DNA of 64,000 nt from Voacanga thouarsii (taxonomy: Eukaryota; Streptophyta; Magnoliopsida; Gentianales; Apocynaceae), in assembly GCA_026120185.1 (NCBI GenBank), contig JANUWF010000008.1, positions 2,976,001 to 3,040,000 of the forward strand, given 5' to 3'. Each line of letters begins with the position of its first letter. Position 1 is the stretch's first letter. Of the stretch, positions 10,339 to 23,289 are shown piece after piece. The notes under the pieces were generated by a model. It made no database searches. It was not told where the DNA came from and worked only from the letters and a program-made list of their open reading frames with translations. A program made the position numbers and the translations under genes.

Positions 10339-11956
10339 AGAGAAAGAGAGTTCATTAGTATGTTTATATATACGTATATTCATTAGGAGTTGAAGATGAG
10401 TGTAGATGGAGATGATTGATCATGCTCACCTTGAAGGTGTTCTTGAGCCTTCACGAAAATACTGGTTTTTTTATCCAAAAGAGGGACTTTGATTTTGGTA
10501 TTTGATGTTAAAAATTGCAGAAGTGGTTTCAAGGGGTTGAGTAGGTGTGATCTGGAGTTTTTTTTTGAAGAAGATTGAAGTGGTTTGGAGTGGTCTTAGG
10601 CGTGAGGAGGGTAGTATGTGTTCTTTGTGTTCTTGAAGGTTGAAGAGAATGGAGAGAATTTGGTTGAAGCTGGCCGAAATTCTGTGGCAAGGAGTGGTCG
10701 AATTGCTTGTAGGGTTTTTGGCAATTGGATTTTCAGATTTGAGAGGAAAAGGAAAGCTGGTTGTTTGAAATAAAAAAAAAAATATTTTAAGGAATCAATT
10801 TTGGAAACAAAATATGGTAAGAAGATCTTTGATGGAGGAGAGCTTTTGGAAGCTCCAATGGCCGGCTGAGTGGCTAGGGTTTTTGCTGGGATGAAAGCTG
10901 TTCAAGGGAGCTTAATGGTGGCCGAAAAGTGATGTGCAATGGTGAAGAGATTTTCTGCTTGTTGGGGGGGGGTGATTCTATGGTAGCTTGCTGAATATGT
11001 TTGCTGGAATTTTGGTCTTCAATCAAGGGCTTGATTGGAGTGATTGATGGAGCTATTTTAGGAGCAGCCATGGACTGGTTTTCGAGCAAAATGCTGGGCA
11101 AGATGATGAAGCTCAGTTCATAGCTGTTCAAGGGGAGTTTGTACAGAAAAATGGTGGAGGTTTCGGATAAGGCTGAAGGAGATTTCGCAAGTCTGCTGGA
11201 ATTTTTCTGGGCAGATTTTGCTGCCATTTTCTAGTCAGCTTGTAGAAGATTTGAAGGGGTATTCAGAGGTCTTTCAAGGCTGGTTTCCAGCCTTCTTTAT
11301 GGAGGAAAAACGTGGTTCAGTTGCTGGTGAAAACTGGAAGAAACAGCTTGGTTTTAGTTCACCAATGCTGCGAAAGTTGCCTAGAAAATTTTCTGGTTTG
11401 CATAGATTTTGTATAGCTCGGTTTTGGCTAGGATTTTCAGTCTTCAAGCTAAGTGAAATGGCCATTTTTCTAGCAGCATTTCAGAGGAAAAGATGGCTGA
11501 AATTTTCGACACTTGAACTGAACAAGAAGTTGGAAAATTTTCAATTTACAACATGAAGGAAATGAACACAGCTAGGTTGGAGTTTTGAAGGTTCAAGCAT
11601 GGAGATTAATTCTTTTGGGAACCTCCCCAAAACTCCTTTCCATTTTCGGCCACAAGATAACTCATTCATAGCCATTTTCGAAACCTAAACCTCATAGAAC
11701 CTTGTTGGAATTTTTTGGAAACAAAATGGCTTAGATAAATTACTCAACCTAATTGATTAAGAATTAAGAAAAGCTAAAGATCAAGAAGGGTATGAATTCC
11801 ATAGAAAATTTTGTAGGGCACAAGAGTAGGATTAGGACATTCCCATCATGTCTCCCCTAGGGCAACACCCCTACTCTTCCCTAAAGTATACAAGGCCGAA
11901 ATATAGCCTTCCCAAACAAAAATAAAAATTTAATCATGCTAAAACTCCAATGATAG

Positions 11957-12009
11957 AATTTGAACTCAAGACCTCAAGAATTAATTCCTAAGCTCTAACC
12001 ACTAAACCA
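11957..12009 (-). other. tRNA-like pol III module in solo LTR copy 1
   Basis: On the - strand, box A TGGTTTAGTGG (12009-11999) is a full consensus match and is followed by a degenerate box B, AGTTCAAATTC (about 11967-11957). Box A begins 252 bp from the LTR start at 12261. Confidence 0.62.
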
Positions 12010-12261
12010 CAACAACTCTTGTTCTTGTTTTCTCTCCCAAATATTTTTCCTATTTAATTCTCAAGCTATCTCCCTATTTCCACCTCAAGTAAAAATTACC
12101 ATTTTACCATTCTTATTCAATACACACGATTAAGCCTTCTAAGCTATAAATCACATATCTAAAGCATATAAAACCATATAAAAATATAGTTATGCATGCA
12201 AGAAAATATGATATGTATCCCAACCCCCTTACTCTAAGGTTGGTTTTAACGGGGTTTCACA

Positions 12262-12445
12262 TACATACATACATACATACATACATACATACATACATAC
12301 ATACATACATACATACATACATACATACATACATACATACATACATACATACATACATACATACATACATACATACATACATACATACATACATACATAC
12401 ACACACATACACATACATACATACATACATACATACATACATACA

Positions 12446-12475
<30 letters not shown>
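12262..12475. repeat. (CATA)n microsatellite, right part
   Basis: About 50 CATA units with a short CACACA interruption near 12401-12412. It produces long TYIHTYIH-type frames on + and MYVCMYVC-type frames on -, none of them genes. Confidence 0.97.
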
Positions 12476-12476
<1 letters not shown>

Positions 12477-12849
12477 TTATTTATTATAAATTTATATAGT
12501 TGCAATATATTTATTAAATGTTCATTATATGCTATTTTATTTATTTTTTTAGGTATTAATTTAGAAAGTATTTAAATTTTAGTCTAGTAAGACTTTCCTC
12601 TTATTTAATTTTTCTTTAAGAAAAATTGAATTCCCTTAATTTAAATATTTCATCTAACTAGAAGAATATTTTGAGGAAATTTATAGGCTTCTAGAAGCCT
12701 TAATGCCACCATTTAGGAGGAAGAAGAGGAAGAAAACCTAATTCTTGTATATTTAGGAAAGTATCTTGAAAGGGATTTTAGTTTCCAAACCTTTAATGCT
12801 TAGAAAAATTTTGGAAAATATTATTCCCTATTTCTTCTCTATTATGTCG
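12476..12849 (+). mobile_element. Probable interior of the interrupted gypsy LTR
   Basis: AT-rich DNA without genes. It lies between the microsatellite and a solo LTR, and would continue the 7556 LTR into 14238. Assigned by position only. Confidence 0.3.
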
Positions 12850-14237
12850 TGATGTGTAAATTTTGGATGTATAAAAATCATTAAATTTAAATCCATCCCC
12901 TAGTTAAATTTTAATTAAAACATTAATCCCAAAATACACATACGAGTAAGTATACTTATGCAAGTATAGTATAGGAAATTAACGAGTATCGATCCTCAAA
13001 GAAACAAGTACATACTAATAACTTTTCATTCATTATTTAACCGATCCAAACAAAGTGATAAAATAATTTAAAAAAATAAAAAAATATGTACAACTCAAGG
13101 ATGTAAAAATATACAATTTTAGACAAAAGCTTTTGAAAACATGATAATGAAGCACATAGCTAATATCACAATCAATTATTATCTTGGGCTCATGAAAGAT
13201 TTAAAATAGACCCACTTCGTTTGTAATACATGAAATCACTATCTTCCAGTTAAATTAGTGAACATATTTTGTCTCAACCAATTTATCTAAAAGATGTATT
13301 AAAATCAATTTTTATATAAACTCCTACATTCTAGGTAATTTAGAATATGAAATTAGTTAATGAATCCATATTCTTGCAATTATCAACAAACCTTTGATTA
13401 CCTATGTTCTAGACAATTAACCTATTTGTTAAGCAAGTTAAGAGATAACAAATATGAAATTAATTATTTGAAATCATTACCAATCCCCTTTTCAAGCAAG
13501 TTAATAACAAAGTTCAATCAAATATCAAGAATAATAATTAATTGATCAAAAGACTAAATTACTTAATAAATCATAAATCCCAAAAATAATATCAAATTAC
13601 AATGAAAATATTAAATACATAATTGTTTAAGAAATGAAAACAAAGGTAAAAGAAAACACTCATAGACAAGCCTCCTTCTTCTCATTTGAAAACTTTCTTG
13701 AACAACCCTTATTGATTTGATGAATTCATTCTTCAATGAGTGATTTTTTGATTTGCTCTTTGAATTCACCTTCTATTCTCCTTTATCTTGTGTTTTTTCT
13801 TACTTTTATAAGCCTCTTTGATGCTAAATTCATTACTTGAGAAGTCTTGGTCGAGTAGGATTTGAAAAATACCAACATTATTGAAAATTCATAAATTCGT
13901 GTACAGCATTTTCTTATTCCAGAGTGGACTTGGTGTCAGGTCCCTTCGACCTACCTGGTGTCAGGTGTGTTCTGTTTTCCTCCTTGAACGTGCTCTGTTT
14001 TCACTATTTGTGCAGATTGGACCCGGCGCCTGGACCCCTTAGCACGCCTGGTGCTAGGTGCATGCTGGAAAATTCACTTTTTTGCTCGAAATCAACTTAA
14101 GTTTGTACAAATTTGTCAAAAACACTTTCTATAAGAAAAATATCAAATATGAAGGAATATGTCTAGTTATTACAATAAAAGTATCTCAATTTAACCTTAA
14201 ATAACTAGAAAAATAATGATAATTTTAGCCCCTATCA
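12850..14237 (-). mobile_element. Gypsy solo LTR (TGATAGGGG family), diverged copy A
   Basis: About 1388 bp. On the - strand it starts TGATAGGGGCTAAAATT and ends ...TTTACACATCA. It aligns by eye to the LTRs at 31675 and 37612: GATCCTCAA, CATTATTTAACCGATC, CAAGCCTCCTTCTTCT and the terminal TAGCCCCTATCA are in the same order. Its middle carries GC-rich GGTGTCAGGT and CCCGGCGCC segments. No primer-binding site or coding sequence adjoins it. The flanks, TGTCG and TGCTG, do not form a clean duplication. Confidence 0.75.
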
Positions 14238-15334
14238 TGCTGCCATGTTTGCTCCCTTTTGGCCTGCCACCTAATTTCCTAAAACCCCTTAGGATTGTGA
14301 AAAACTAATTAAAGGAAACCTTTTATTAGTTAAAACTTAGGGCAAATAGGATTTTCCCTTTAATTCTTATTTTGTTTTTTAAATTCCTAAACCTAGTATA
14401 ATTCTTCTATAAAAGCCTAACTAAATCAGATTTTGGAGCCTTAAAAACCCCTAGCAGCCATCCCACACACTCTTTCTCTCCCCTAGCACACAAAAATCCT
14501 CTCTCTTGTGCTAAAACTAATTGTTTCATTGCTTATGGAAAAATTTCTACACAAAGTCACACACTTGGAGCATCATTCTTGGATCGATTGCTTGAGGTTC
14601 TTGGGAGAAGTAGAAGCTTGAAGACACAATCTTGCTTCCCTAAGGTTGTTTGAACTAGATGTAACAAGAGGTAATGATCTAGAGCTTTTCTTTTCTTTGA
14701 TTCCTCTTGTGCCGCTACCTTAGAGAAAGATTAGGGTTTAAGGTTTCAAGAATTCGTAGCATGTATTTCTTGATTTAAAATTCATGTTTATCACCTATAC
14801 TTGAGATATTGAGAAAAAAAAAAAAAACATTCTTTCAAAGGATTTTTACATAAGAGAATACCTTTCCTCTTGAATGGTTATATTTATAAAAAGTTGGAAT
14901 TTTTTCTAAGGAAAAGATGATTTCTTGAATGATCTTGATGTGTTTTATGCTAGGATTGTTGTTGCCAACTTAATCCACTCTATGTTTGTGTTTTCTTGAA
15001 TTAGTAAGTTTAAGGATTTGATTTCTTGAAGTATGGAATAAATTTTATGCTTGTTGGAATTCCTGAAAATTTGTATTAGTTGCTTGTTTCAGTTAAAAAA
15101 AAATTAGCAATGTAATTTATATTGCAAGGACTTTTGATATTGGTTACTAAACATTTTCAGGATGTTATTCATGTTAATGATCAAGCATGAAAACCTTGGG
15201 ATTGATCCCAATAAATTTTTGAAAAACAGAGGAAGCAAAAACATATTTTATCGGTTTTACTATATATTTAGTTTGAGGCTGCTAATTCCTTGTGAAAAAT
15301 TCCGAATCTAAACAAGGTCAAAATAAAGAAAAGG
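14238..15334 (+). mobile_element. Gypsy LTR segment with promoter motif
   Basis: Continues the interrupted large LTR. A TATAAAAG motif (14408-14415) is followed about 60 bp on by a CT-rich TCTTTCTCTCCCC leader-like tract, so this is a plausible LTR promoter. No ORF was seen. Assignment rests on continuity with the repeat starting at 15335. Confidence 0.4.
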
Positions 15335-16472
15335 TAGCTTTATATGTGTAGTTGTTAATTGAAAAATTTTGGAATTTTCTGATGTGTAGATTAAAAGTTA
15401 TGAATTTTTCTTTAATATTAGTTTGTTCTGGGTAGAGTGCTATAGTAACAAAAAGAATTTTTTGAGCATGATTTTTGTGAATGGCTATCTGTACTCTATT
15501 CTATATGTGTTAAGGTATATTTTTGCAAAATTTGAGGTTAATCTGGCATATTTTTATATGTATTATACTCTTAGGAAAGATGAGGTAAGTTGTTGGAAAT
15601 TCTGAACAGCCTAGGAACCTTAAGGAAACTTCCTAATATTAATATATATACTTTCCTTATGTGCAATATTAATGTGTATCGACATTTAGGGATGTACTAA
15701 AAGGTTATATACTAATTTATTTGAATTTATTGCTTACTGTATATTGGTGGGTTTTGGCAAGAACTTGAGATGCTATAAGTGAAGGCATAGAAATGGAAAA
15801 CACAGGGCACGTAGCGGAAGCGAAAACAAAACAAAACTGAAAAAACTCAAGAATAGGAGAACCGAATAGAGCCGGCGCTGGCTTCAGTAGCCCTAATCGG
15901 CGTCGGTCATGCTTTGCATAGATTCCGAGGTTTAAAAAAAAATCCCATTTTCTCGTTCTAAGAATTGGCTAGACCGGAATGTGCGCAATCGAGGTAGGTG
16001 TGTTGGTAGAAACCTCTGGTGCGATTCTTGCAAGTCTCCTACTCCGTCTTTGCATGTAGGTGAACGCCAAACTCTCAATCTTCTAGTATATGGCCTACCT
16101 AATTCCGTTTGATGAACAACTTACAAGGCTAGGGAACTTCTTGGAGAGAGAAAGAGAGAGAGACGTCTGGCAATTTTTCCACCGAGAAGAGGCCGTAAAA
16201 AAAAACGTTATATCCAATCCTCCTGTTTAACCTAAATAAAAACCCTAGGTTAAATTGGATTAGGATATTGGACTCTTAGTTTAGCCTTTTGAGCTTAATT
16301 AATCATTATAATTAGAACAAAATAAATGGCCCAATTAATAATTAATTTTCCAACCCAAATAAACTAGTCCAATTAATAGGCCTATATTAGTTTAGTCCCA
16401 AGTGAATCTTTAATTATTCAAACTGGGCCAAAGCCCTGAATAATTAATTAACCCACCAAACTAATTTAATTA

Positions 16473-16505
<33 letters not shown>

Positions 16506-19005
16506 ATTGACCTTTATTTTATTCTAGCCTAACAATTAAATAAGCTACGTAAATAAAATAAATTCCATTTAATTTAAGATAATTCCTTAGCCTGTATTTA
16601 ATTAGGACTTACGGTCTATACTGGGGACCAAAAGACATACCGCCTTAGCTACTAAAATGATCAAAATACCCTTACCATATAAATAGCTATATTTTACATT
16701 TTAAATATTTTTTAATATCACCATAAGGAAATATTGACCCCAAGGACAATGCTGCGTTAGCAAAGTCTTCGACTTACAAGTGTAATGACTAAAATACCCC
16801 TCTATACATCGCCGTACATTTAGAGAGGAAGAAGTGTACTAATACCTCTCTAAATGACATCTACCATCCTTAGGCCTCTAGTCTAATGATCCACGACTTC
16901 TTGGATTTTTTCCGCTTTCCAAGGGAGCTATCTTAAAGCAAACATTTAAGTCATGTTTCCCAGGGCCTTGAATATTTAGATCATTCAGACAACCACAAGG
17001 GGCGATATAGTATAGAAACTATCTTGTACAAGTCTATCTTAACTAACTAGTCACACATACCCAACATGCAAGTATATTGACCCTACGATAGAACCTCAAC
17101 TATAGCATATCAAAGTATATGCTTCTAGCTTCGTCAGACCACCAACTCATACTCAAGTCGTAGAGTACTAGTTCACGCTGTAGGGGTAGTAGTCTAAGTT
17201 TCTACCATATAGTACTTTAAGAAACCACTACTATAGGTCCTGTTCTACGTATTTGAAATACGCTTACATCATGAAGTGAGTGGACTACTCACTGGCTAAA
17301 GGTAAGCCATTCTCCATTTCGAATTTACAACATAATAACCTAGACATGATAAGATTCCTTTTCTTATCAATCGGTTAAGAATGAATGTTTATGTGTTAAG
17401 TAACCCGTGATCCATACCTTACTGTGAAAGACATCCATTCACATCACAATGGGTCTTTTCCAAACATAATTGTGCACAAATAAAAATATAAATTCACAAA
17501 TAATTTATAAAAATAAATTCTTTTATTAAAACATTCGATATTTACATCAGAAACTTAGTCTAAGAGGGCATATCTTCTAATAATAAGTATGTTATAACTA
17601 AGGTATTTGGGATTAGGTTGTGACATTTTATTTTATGACTTTTTATTAGACTTGGAAGGTTGCCAAGGGCAAGGACCTACTCTTGGTGGTTAAGAAACTT
17701 ATTTGCTAGACTAAGGAAAGTCCCATTGCATATGCATTCATGAAAATTATTTATAAGAGGGCAAATTCCTATATATTCATGAAACCTTGTGTAAATTATT
17801 TCTTTTGGAAATTTTCTATAAAAAGAAGCTTTCTATTTTTGAAAACCTTCTATACTCGGAAAGTTTTAAATCTGTTATCCTGTCCTTAGAGCCGAATTAC
17901 CTCTTGCATTAAGCAAGCAAACCTGTGTTTACATACTCATGCATACAAAGCTACGAAAATCATAGCATGACTCCTATTTTTGCAAACAACTCCTCTTATT
18001 AAATATGTTATGCGAAATGTGAGAATGGAAAATGTGCTAACTTTGAAAGTTGCTGTGAAAGCTTTATGAAAGTGAAATTATGAAAACATTGCGTACTTAA
18101 TGATGGCAAGACCTTTATACTAACTAGTCTTGATTAGATTAAGAAGGTCTCCCAGTTGGTGGCCACCTCTGGGGGATTGACTCTTTTTGATTGGGGCGTT
18201 AGTATTGGAGAGTTGAGCTAGTTCTCAACTAGCGACGAAGTTTAACGAGGAATCGACAGCCGGATGTGGGACAATCGGAGGGGATTAGGTGAGAGATGGA
18301 AGAGTATCTCACTCAGTAGGCCATGCACCTGCCGGTAGAATGGACAAGTATTATGCTACACCTTCGCGGTATGAGTCACCTCTGCCCCATCCACCACAGT
18401 AGAATGGAGAAGTACTGGGCTACACCTTTAGGTGGGAGTTACTTCTGCCCTATTCACCTTAAATGAAATGTTGAAAAATGATTTCTCTAAAATCACTAGT
18501 AGAAAGGCTTGGAAAGCGTGATATAATGGTTTGTGAAATGTTTGTTCAAAGCACGACTTTTTTTCTTGATGATATGGATATGTTGTAAAGAATATTTCTG
18601 TCACTTTGAGCATGCATCATGAAAAGTTTTGCTTGGCCCGATTTACACATGTGGCTTACTAAGATTTCTTATCTCACATGATTTTAAATTCATGGTTTTC
18701 AAGGTACTTCGATTTCTATGCAGGTGGGGAGAACATTGATTAGTAGTGTAAGACTTGTTTATCTTATTGCTTTGACATCAAGACTGTGAACTTTGTTTTC
18801 TTCAAGCTAGTTTTGCAAACTTTGAATGTTGTATTATTTCTCTAGTGATCTTTGTGTAAGATCTTGGGTAGGAATTATTTTAATCCATGGTTCAATTCTT
18901 TTAAGTATTTTGATTTATGCCTACTTTTCATTTTAAAGACATCTTGTCCATAGGACGGGGTGGCATCTTGACTATTTAGGTTACATAGGAAGTTGGGTTG
19001 TCACA
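15335..19005 (+). mobile_element. Gypsy LTR 3' portion, first tandem copy (interrupted)
   Basis: Starts TAGCTTTATATGTGTAG and ends GTTGGGTTGTCACA. Removing the copia solo LTR (15780-17582) leaves about 1.86 kb that is repeated as 19010-20887. Near the end it has GTCCATAGGACGGGGTGGCAT, parallel to the end of the 4.3-kb LTR (GTCCTTTGGACGGGGTGACAT), which links the two LTR groups. Confidence 0.7.
15780..17582 (-). mobile_element. Copia solo LTR with TSD ATAAG
   Basis: 1803 bp, flanked by ATAAG at 15775-15779 and 17583-17587. It belongs to the same family as the LTRs at 49906, 53053 and 60800: TGAAGG at the + side start, GGGCCAAAGCCCTGAATAAT near the middle, ACCCGTGATCCATACC and GAGGGCATA near the + side end. 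The + side terminus is mutated from CAACA to TAATA. It includes a (TC)n microsatellite at 16480-16506. Confidence 0.85.
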
Positions 19006-19009
19006 CATA

Positions 19010-20887
19010 TAGCTTTATATGTGTAGTTGTTAATTGGAAAATTTTGGAATTTTCTGATGTGTGGATTAAAAGTTATGAATTTTTCTTTAATATTAGTTTG
19101 TTCTGGGTAGAATGCTATAGTAACGGAAAGATTTTTTTTGAGCATGATTAAAGTCTGATTTTTGTGAATGGCTATCTGTACTCTATTCTATATGTGTTAA
19201 GGTATATTTTTGCAAAATTTGAGGTCAATCTGGCATATTTTTATATGTATTATATTATACTCTTAGGAAAGATGAGATAAGTTGTTGGAAATTTTGAACA
19301 GCTGAGGAACCTTAAGGAAACTTTCTAATATTAATATATATACTTTCCTTATGTGCAATATTAATGTGTATTGACGTTTAGGGATGTACTAAAGGTTTAT
19401 ATACTGATTTATTTGAATTTATTGCTTACTGTATATTGGTGGGTTTTGGCAAGAACTTGAGATGCTATAAGTACGTTATAAATATGGCATATGTTTTCCT
19501 AACGTATTTGGGATTAGGTTGTGACAATTTATTTTATGACTTTTTATTAGACTTGGAAGGTTGACAAGGGTAAGGACCTACTCTTGGTGGTTAAGGAACT
19601 TATTTGCTAGACTAAGGTAAGTCCCATTGCATGCGCATTCATGAAAATTATTCATAAGAGGGCAAATTCCTATATATTCATGAAAACTTGTGTAAATTAT
19701 TTCTTTTGGAAACTTTCTATTTTTGAAAACCTTCTATACTCAGAAATTTCTAAATCCATTATCCTGTCCTTGGAGCTAAATTACCTCTTGCATTAAGTAA
19801 GCAAATCTGTGTTTACATACTCATGCATACAAAGCTGCAAAAAATATAGCATGACTCCTATTTTTGCAAACGACTCCTTTTATTGAGAGTATGTTATGCA
19901 AAATGTGAAAATAAAAAATGTGCTAACTTTGAAAGTTGTTGTGAAAGCTTTATGAAAGTGAAATTATGAAAACATTGCGAACTTAATGAGGGCAAGACCT
20001 CATACTAGTCTTGATTGGATTAAGAAGGTCTCCCGATTGGTAGCCACTTCTGGGGGATTGACTCTTTTTGATTGGGGCGTCAGTAAAGGAGAGTAGAGCT
20101 AGTTCTCAACTAGCGACGGAGTTCAACGAGGAATCGATGGTCGGATGTGGGATAATCAGATGGGATTAGGTAAGAAATGGAAGAGAATCTCACTCAGTAG
20201 GCCTTACACCTACTGGTAGAATGAACAAGTACTGTGCTACACCTTCGGGGTATGAGTCACCTCTGCCCCATTCACCACGGTAGAATAGAGAAGTACTGTG
20301 CTACACCTTTAGGTGGGAGTTACCTCTGCCCCATTCACCTTAAATGAAATGTTGAAAAATGATTGCTCTAAAATCACTAGAGAAAGGCTTGGAAAGTGTG
20401 ATATAATGGTTTGTGAAATGTTTGTTCAAAGTATGACTTTTTTTCTTGATGATATGGATATGTTGTAAAGAAATATTTCTATCACTTTAAGCATGCATTA
20501 TGAAAAGTTTTGCTTGGCCTGGTTTACACATGTGGCTTACTAAGATTTCTTGTCTCACATGATTTTAAATTCATAGTTTTCAAGGGACTTTGATTTCTAC
20601 GCAGGTGGGGAGAACATTGATTAGTAGTGTAAGACTTGTTTATCTTATTACTTTGACATCAAGATTGTGAACTTTGTTTTCTTCAAGCTAGTTTTGCAAA
20701 CTTTGAATGTTGCATTATTTCTCTAGTGAGCTTTGTGTAAGATCTTGGGTAGGAATTATTTTAATCCATGGTTCAATTCTTTTAAGTATTTTGATTTATG
20801 CTTACTTTTCATTTTAAAGACATCTTGTCCATAGGATGGGGCAGCATCCTAACATGTTTAGGTTACGTAGGTAGTTGGGTTGTCATA
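19010..20887 (+). mobile_element. Gypsy LTR 3' portion, second tandem copy
   Basis: About 1.88 kb repeating 15335-19005 without the copia insertion. It ends GGTTGTCATA (CACA decayed to CATA) and is followed two bases later by a primer-binding site, so it serves as the 5' LTR end of the gypsy element whose gag follows. Confidence 0.75.
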
Positions 20888-20952
20888 AGTGATATCAGAG
20901 CCTAGGTTTAGGCATTCACAAGTGCTATCAGATCCTAGGTTTAGGCATTCAT
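20887..20952 (+). other. Duplicated gypsy primer-binding-site segment
   Basis: TGATATCAGAGC (20890-20901) matches the initiator tRNA-Met PBS at 11 of 12 bases. A 33-bp unit (20887-20919) containing it is repeated at 20920-20952 with TGCTATCAGATC, so the PBS is tandemly duplicated. Confidence 0.72.
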
Positions 20953-21024
20953 TTTTTTGTTATATAGATCGAGTCATTAAGTATTTTGATTTATTGTTGA
21001 CCTAAGTATGTTTATCTGTGTAAG

Positions 21025-23289
21025 ATGGTTAGAAGGTTTATACTTACCATATGGAGTTGGCCTCCAAGATGTGACAATCTGCCTATACCTAACCAACCCA
21101 TGGACGACACCTCCTTATCAGAGTCATTAGAGGGAGATAAGTTACACCAAAGTGATAATGACCAAGAGGTTTAGAGTCCTATGAAGATGAAGTCCAAAAT
21201 CCTAGTGATAATAAGAACTCAGATCGTAGCAATGATGAGGTAGAAATAGTAGCACCTAAAAATATAACCTTGGAGAGTTAGATTATGAAGAACTTAAGAG
21301 TGAGCTGGAGGAAGATATGGAAAGACTTTATCGGATGGCTAGATTGGAAAAACTTAAAGGTGAAGGGAAACTTAAGAAAAGCTTTGGGGAACCTAGTAAG
21401 AGGACTAGAACCTTAGAATTCATTTTCATGGGAGAAAAAGATAAGAATTGATAGCTTAGACGAATAGACCTGACTGGGAACACCGGAGGATGGCTATATG
21501 GGCCTGACTCTAATGACTAGTGACAGAAATTTTGATGATAGAAAGAAAATGGAATAAGTTGGATAGACTTGAGCAATATAGTATAGTTAGAATCAATCTG
21601 AACGATTTAAATAAATTTCTACTTATGTTAGATTTATTTTTGGAATGTTGATGTTTAAGCTATACTTTATGCAACAAAGGAGAATTTTATTTTTATAGCA
21701 GTGATATTTGTTTCTTCCATGTCATCATGCATAGTATAAGTTCCGGGTTATGAAAAATTGCCATGACTACTTATGCGCTTGTTGAATATGTTCACCTATA
21801 TGTGTATACTTTTTATTTGAGTTATGTTGTGTAAAGGACATGTAGCATTTAATTATGAAGCACATGCTTGCATTTGCACATAAGTACTCCTTTTCATAAC
21901 TCCCAATAACAAAGGTGCGATACTTATGTCAAAAAGAAAAAAAGATGCCTCCTTGACGTAGAATGTGACCCATAGTAGCCGTGTAACCGAACTAGAGTTA
22001 GAAAACCAGGACCAGGGAATGAGTAGAACCCCACTCATGAGGAAGTAGATGGGGGTGGGGAAGAACCAGAGATGAAACCCGAGACCTTTACAGAGGTAAC
22101 CCTTGGGTAGGCCATTGGTAAGATGGCAGATATCTTGCAACTTATGGCAAAGAAACAAATTTCTCGGGGAGAGGATGAGCCACTGGAGTTCTTCCTAAAG
22201 TTCCAACAATCAACATTCTTCGGGGAAGTGGAGTAAGAGCAGAAGGCAGAGCTCTAGATAGAGCAACTAGAGGATATTTTTGGCATTCTCAATTACTTTG
22301 AGGAGTGTATGGTTACATTTGCTACCTTCTGACTAAGAGGACCTACACGAGATTGGTGGTAGAGAATTCAGTAAGACTAGAAGAATAATGAATAGAAGTA
22401 GAGCTAGGGCAGTTTTGTAGAAGCATTCAGGACTGGGTTTAATCTACAGTGGGTGGTGGAAAAATGAGAAGATAAGATTCAAAACCTGAAGTAGGGTACT
22501 ATGATAGTGGCTCAATATACGACCAAATTCAACAAACTTTCGAATTACTGCCAATGACTGGTCAACACAGAGTAGAACTATACAAAGCAGTTCATGAACG
22601 GTTTGAGGTTAGAGCTGAGAAAGGCATTGGAACCTTTCCCTCCTACAACTTATGATGTAATAGTAGAGGCGGCCACTCGTATCGAAAATGAGGACAAGCA
22701 ACGCTTCATTAGCAAGTCGCTGTTTGCTAACAACAAACGATTCCTGCATAAAAGACCATCAAGACAGTAGTGGAATAATCGGGGTAAGCAACCATGGACC
22801 ACCTTCATCTTCACCAATATGATGGCTTGCCGCAACTATGGTAAGAAGAGGCATATGGAGAAGGACTGTTGGTCCAAGTGAGAGAATAAAAAAATGCTTC
22901 AACTGTGGCGATCCTTCGCACATGCTAAACTATTTCTTGAAATTGCTGAGGTCTAATCAAAGGGTACCTACCGTACCCACCCAATTAGCTAACCGAGGTA
23001 ATATCCCCTGAAATGCAGGGAGTGTAGGACAGAAACCGCAAGTGAAAGCTAAAGTTTTTGCACTGAATAGGGAGGATGTAGGAAATAATACGACAGTTGT
23101 GGAAGGTATGCTTGCTATTCATAGTTATCTTGTGACTATTTTAATTGACTCTGGTTCCACACACTTATTTATTAATAAGGATTATACATGTCAACTAAGG
23201 TGGGATGGGTCGAAACTATCTTACACCCTATTAGTGAGTACCCCGCTTGGGATATTAGTGGAGGCTAGTGATACTTGGTTATTTCATAT
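21025..23289 (+). pseudogene. Decayed gypsy gag with protease start
   Basis: An ATG at 21025 opens a gag-like N-terminus that shifts frame near 21170. From about 22060 a gypsy gag core is legible through many stops: EFFLKFQQSTFFGEVE, GPTRDWW, QYTTKFNKLSNYC and EDKQRF. A zinc knuckle follows, CRNYGKKRHMEKDC near 22833-22872, with its second Cys replaced by Tyr. The last open part (23042-23289) contains the aspartic protease motif ILIDSGSTHLFI, so the catalytic D-S-G is intact. The frame then runs into a solo LTR and no RT or integrase follows. Many stops are TAG where Gln or Trp is expected, fitting loss of methylated CAG/TGG sites. Confidence 0.75.

Larger units (their letters stand above)
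7959..12261 (-). mobile_element. 4.3-kb gypsy-type solo LTR, copy 1
   Basis: The 4303-bp unit has ends TGTAACACCCC...GGGGTTTCACA (TG...CA with imperfect inverted ends). It is flanked by TATAT and TACAT inside a CATA microsatellite, a near-matching 5-bp duplication. Copy 2 at 43922-48287 is its inverted counterpart and has a perfect 5-bp duplication. Shared segments, in opposite orientation, include the GTCCTTTGGA/TCCAAAGGAC end, a (GA)n/(TC)n microsatellite (10315-10338 here), and the tRNA-like module. No coding region is supported: the small frames near 10874-11556 are not conserved as frames in copy 2. Orientation was set by comparison with the LTR that leads into the gypsy gag. Autonomous partner unknown. 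Confidence 0.72.

Noticed and set aside
10874..11556. Possible genes inside solo LTR copy 1
   Set aside because: The homologous region of copy 2 (44770-45072) does not keep the same frames, so coding is unlikely.
7959..12261. DNA transposon with terminal inverted repeats
   Set aside because: TG...CA ends, 5-bp duplication, ~4.3-kb length and shared internal and terminal blocks with an LTR that precedes a PBS and gag favour a solo LTR; no transposase is present.
12192..12575. Long open frames encoding IHTY or YVCM repeats on both strands
   Set aside because: Pure translation of a CATA tetranucleotide microsatellite; open in several frames on both strands.
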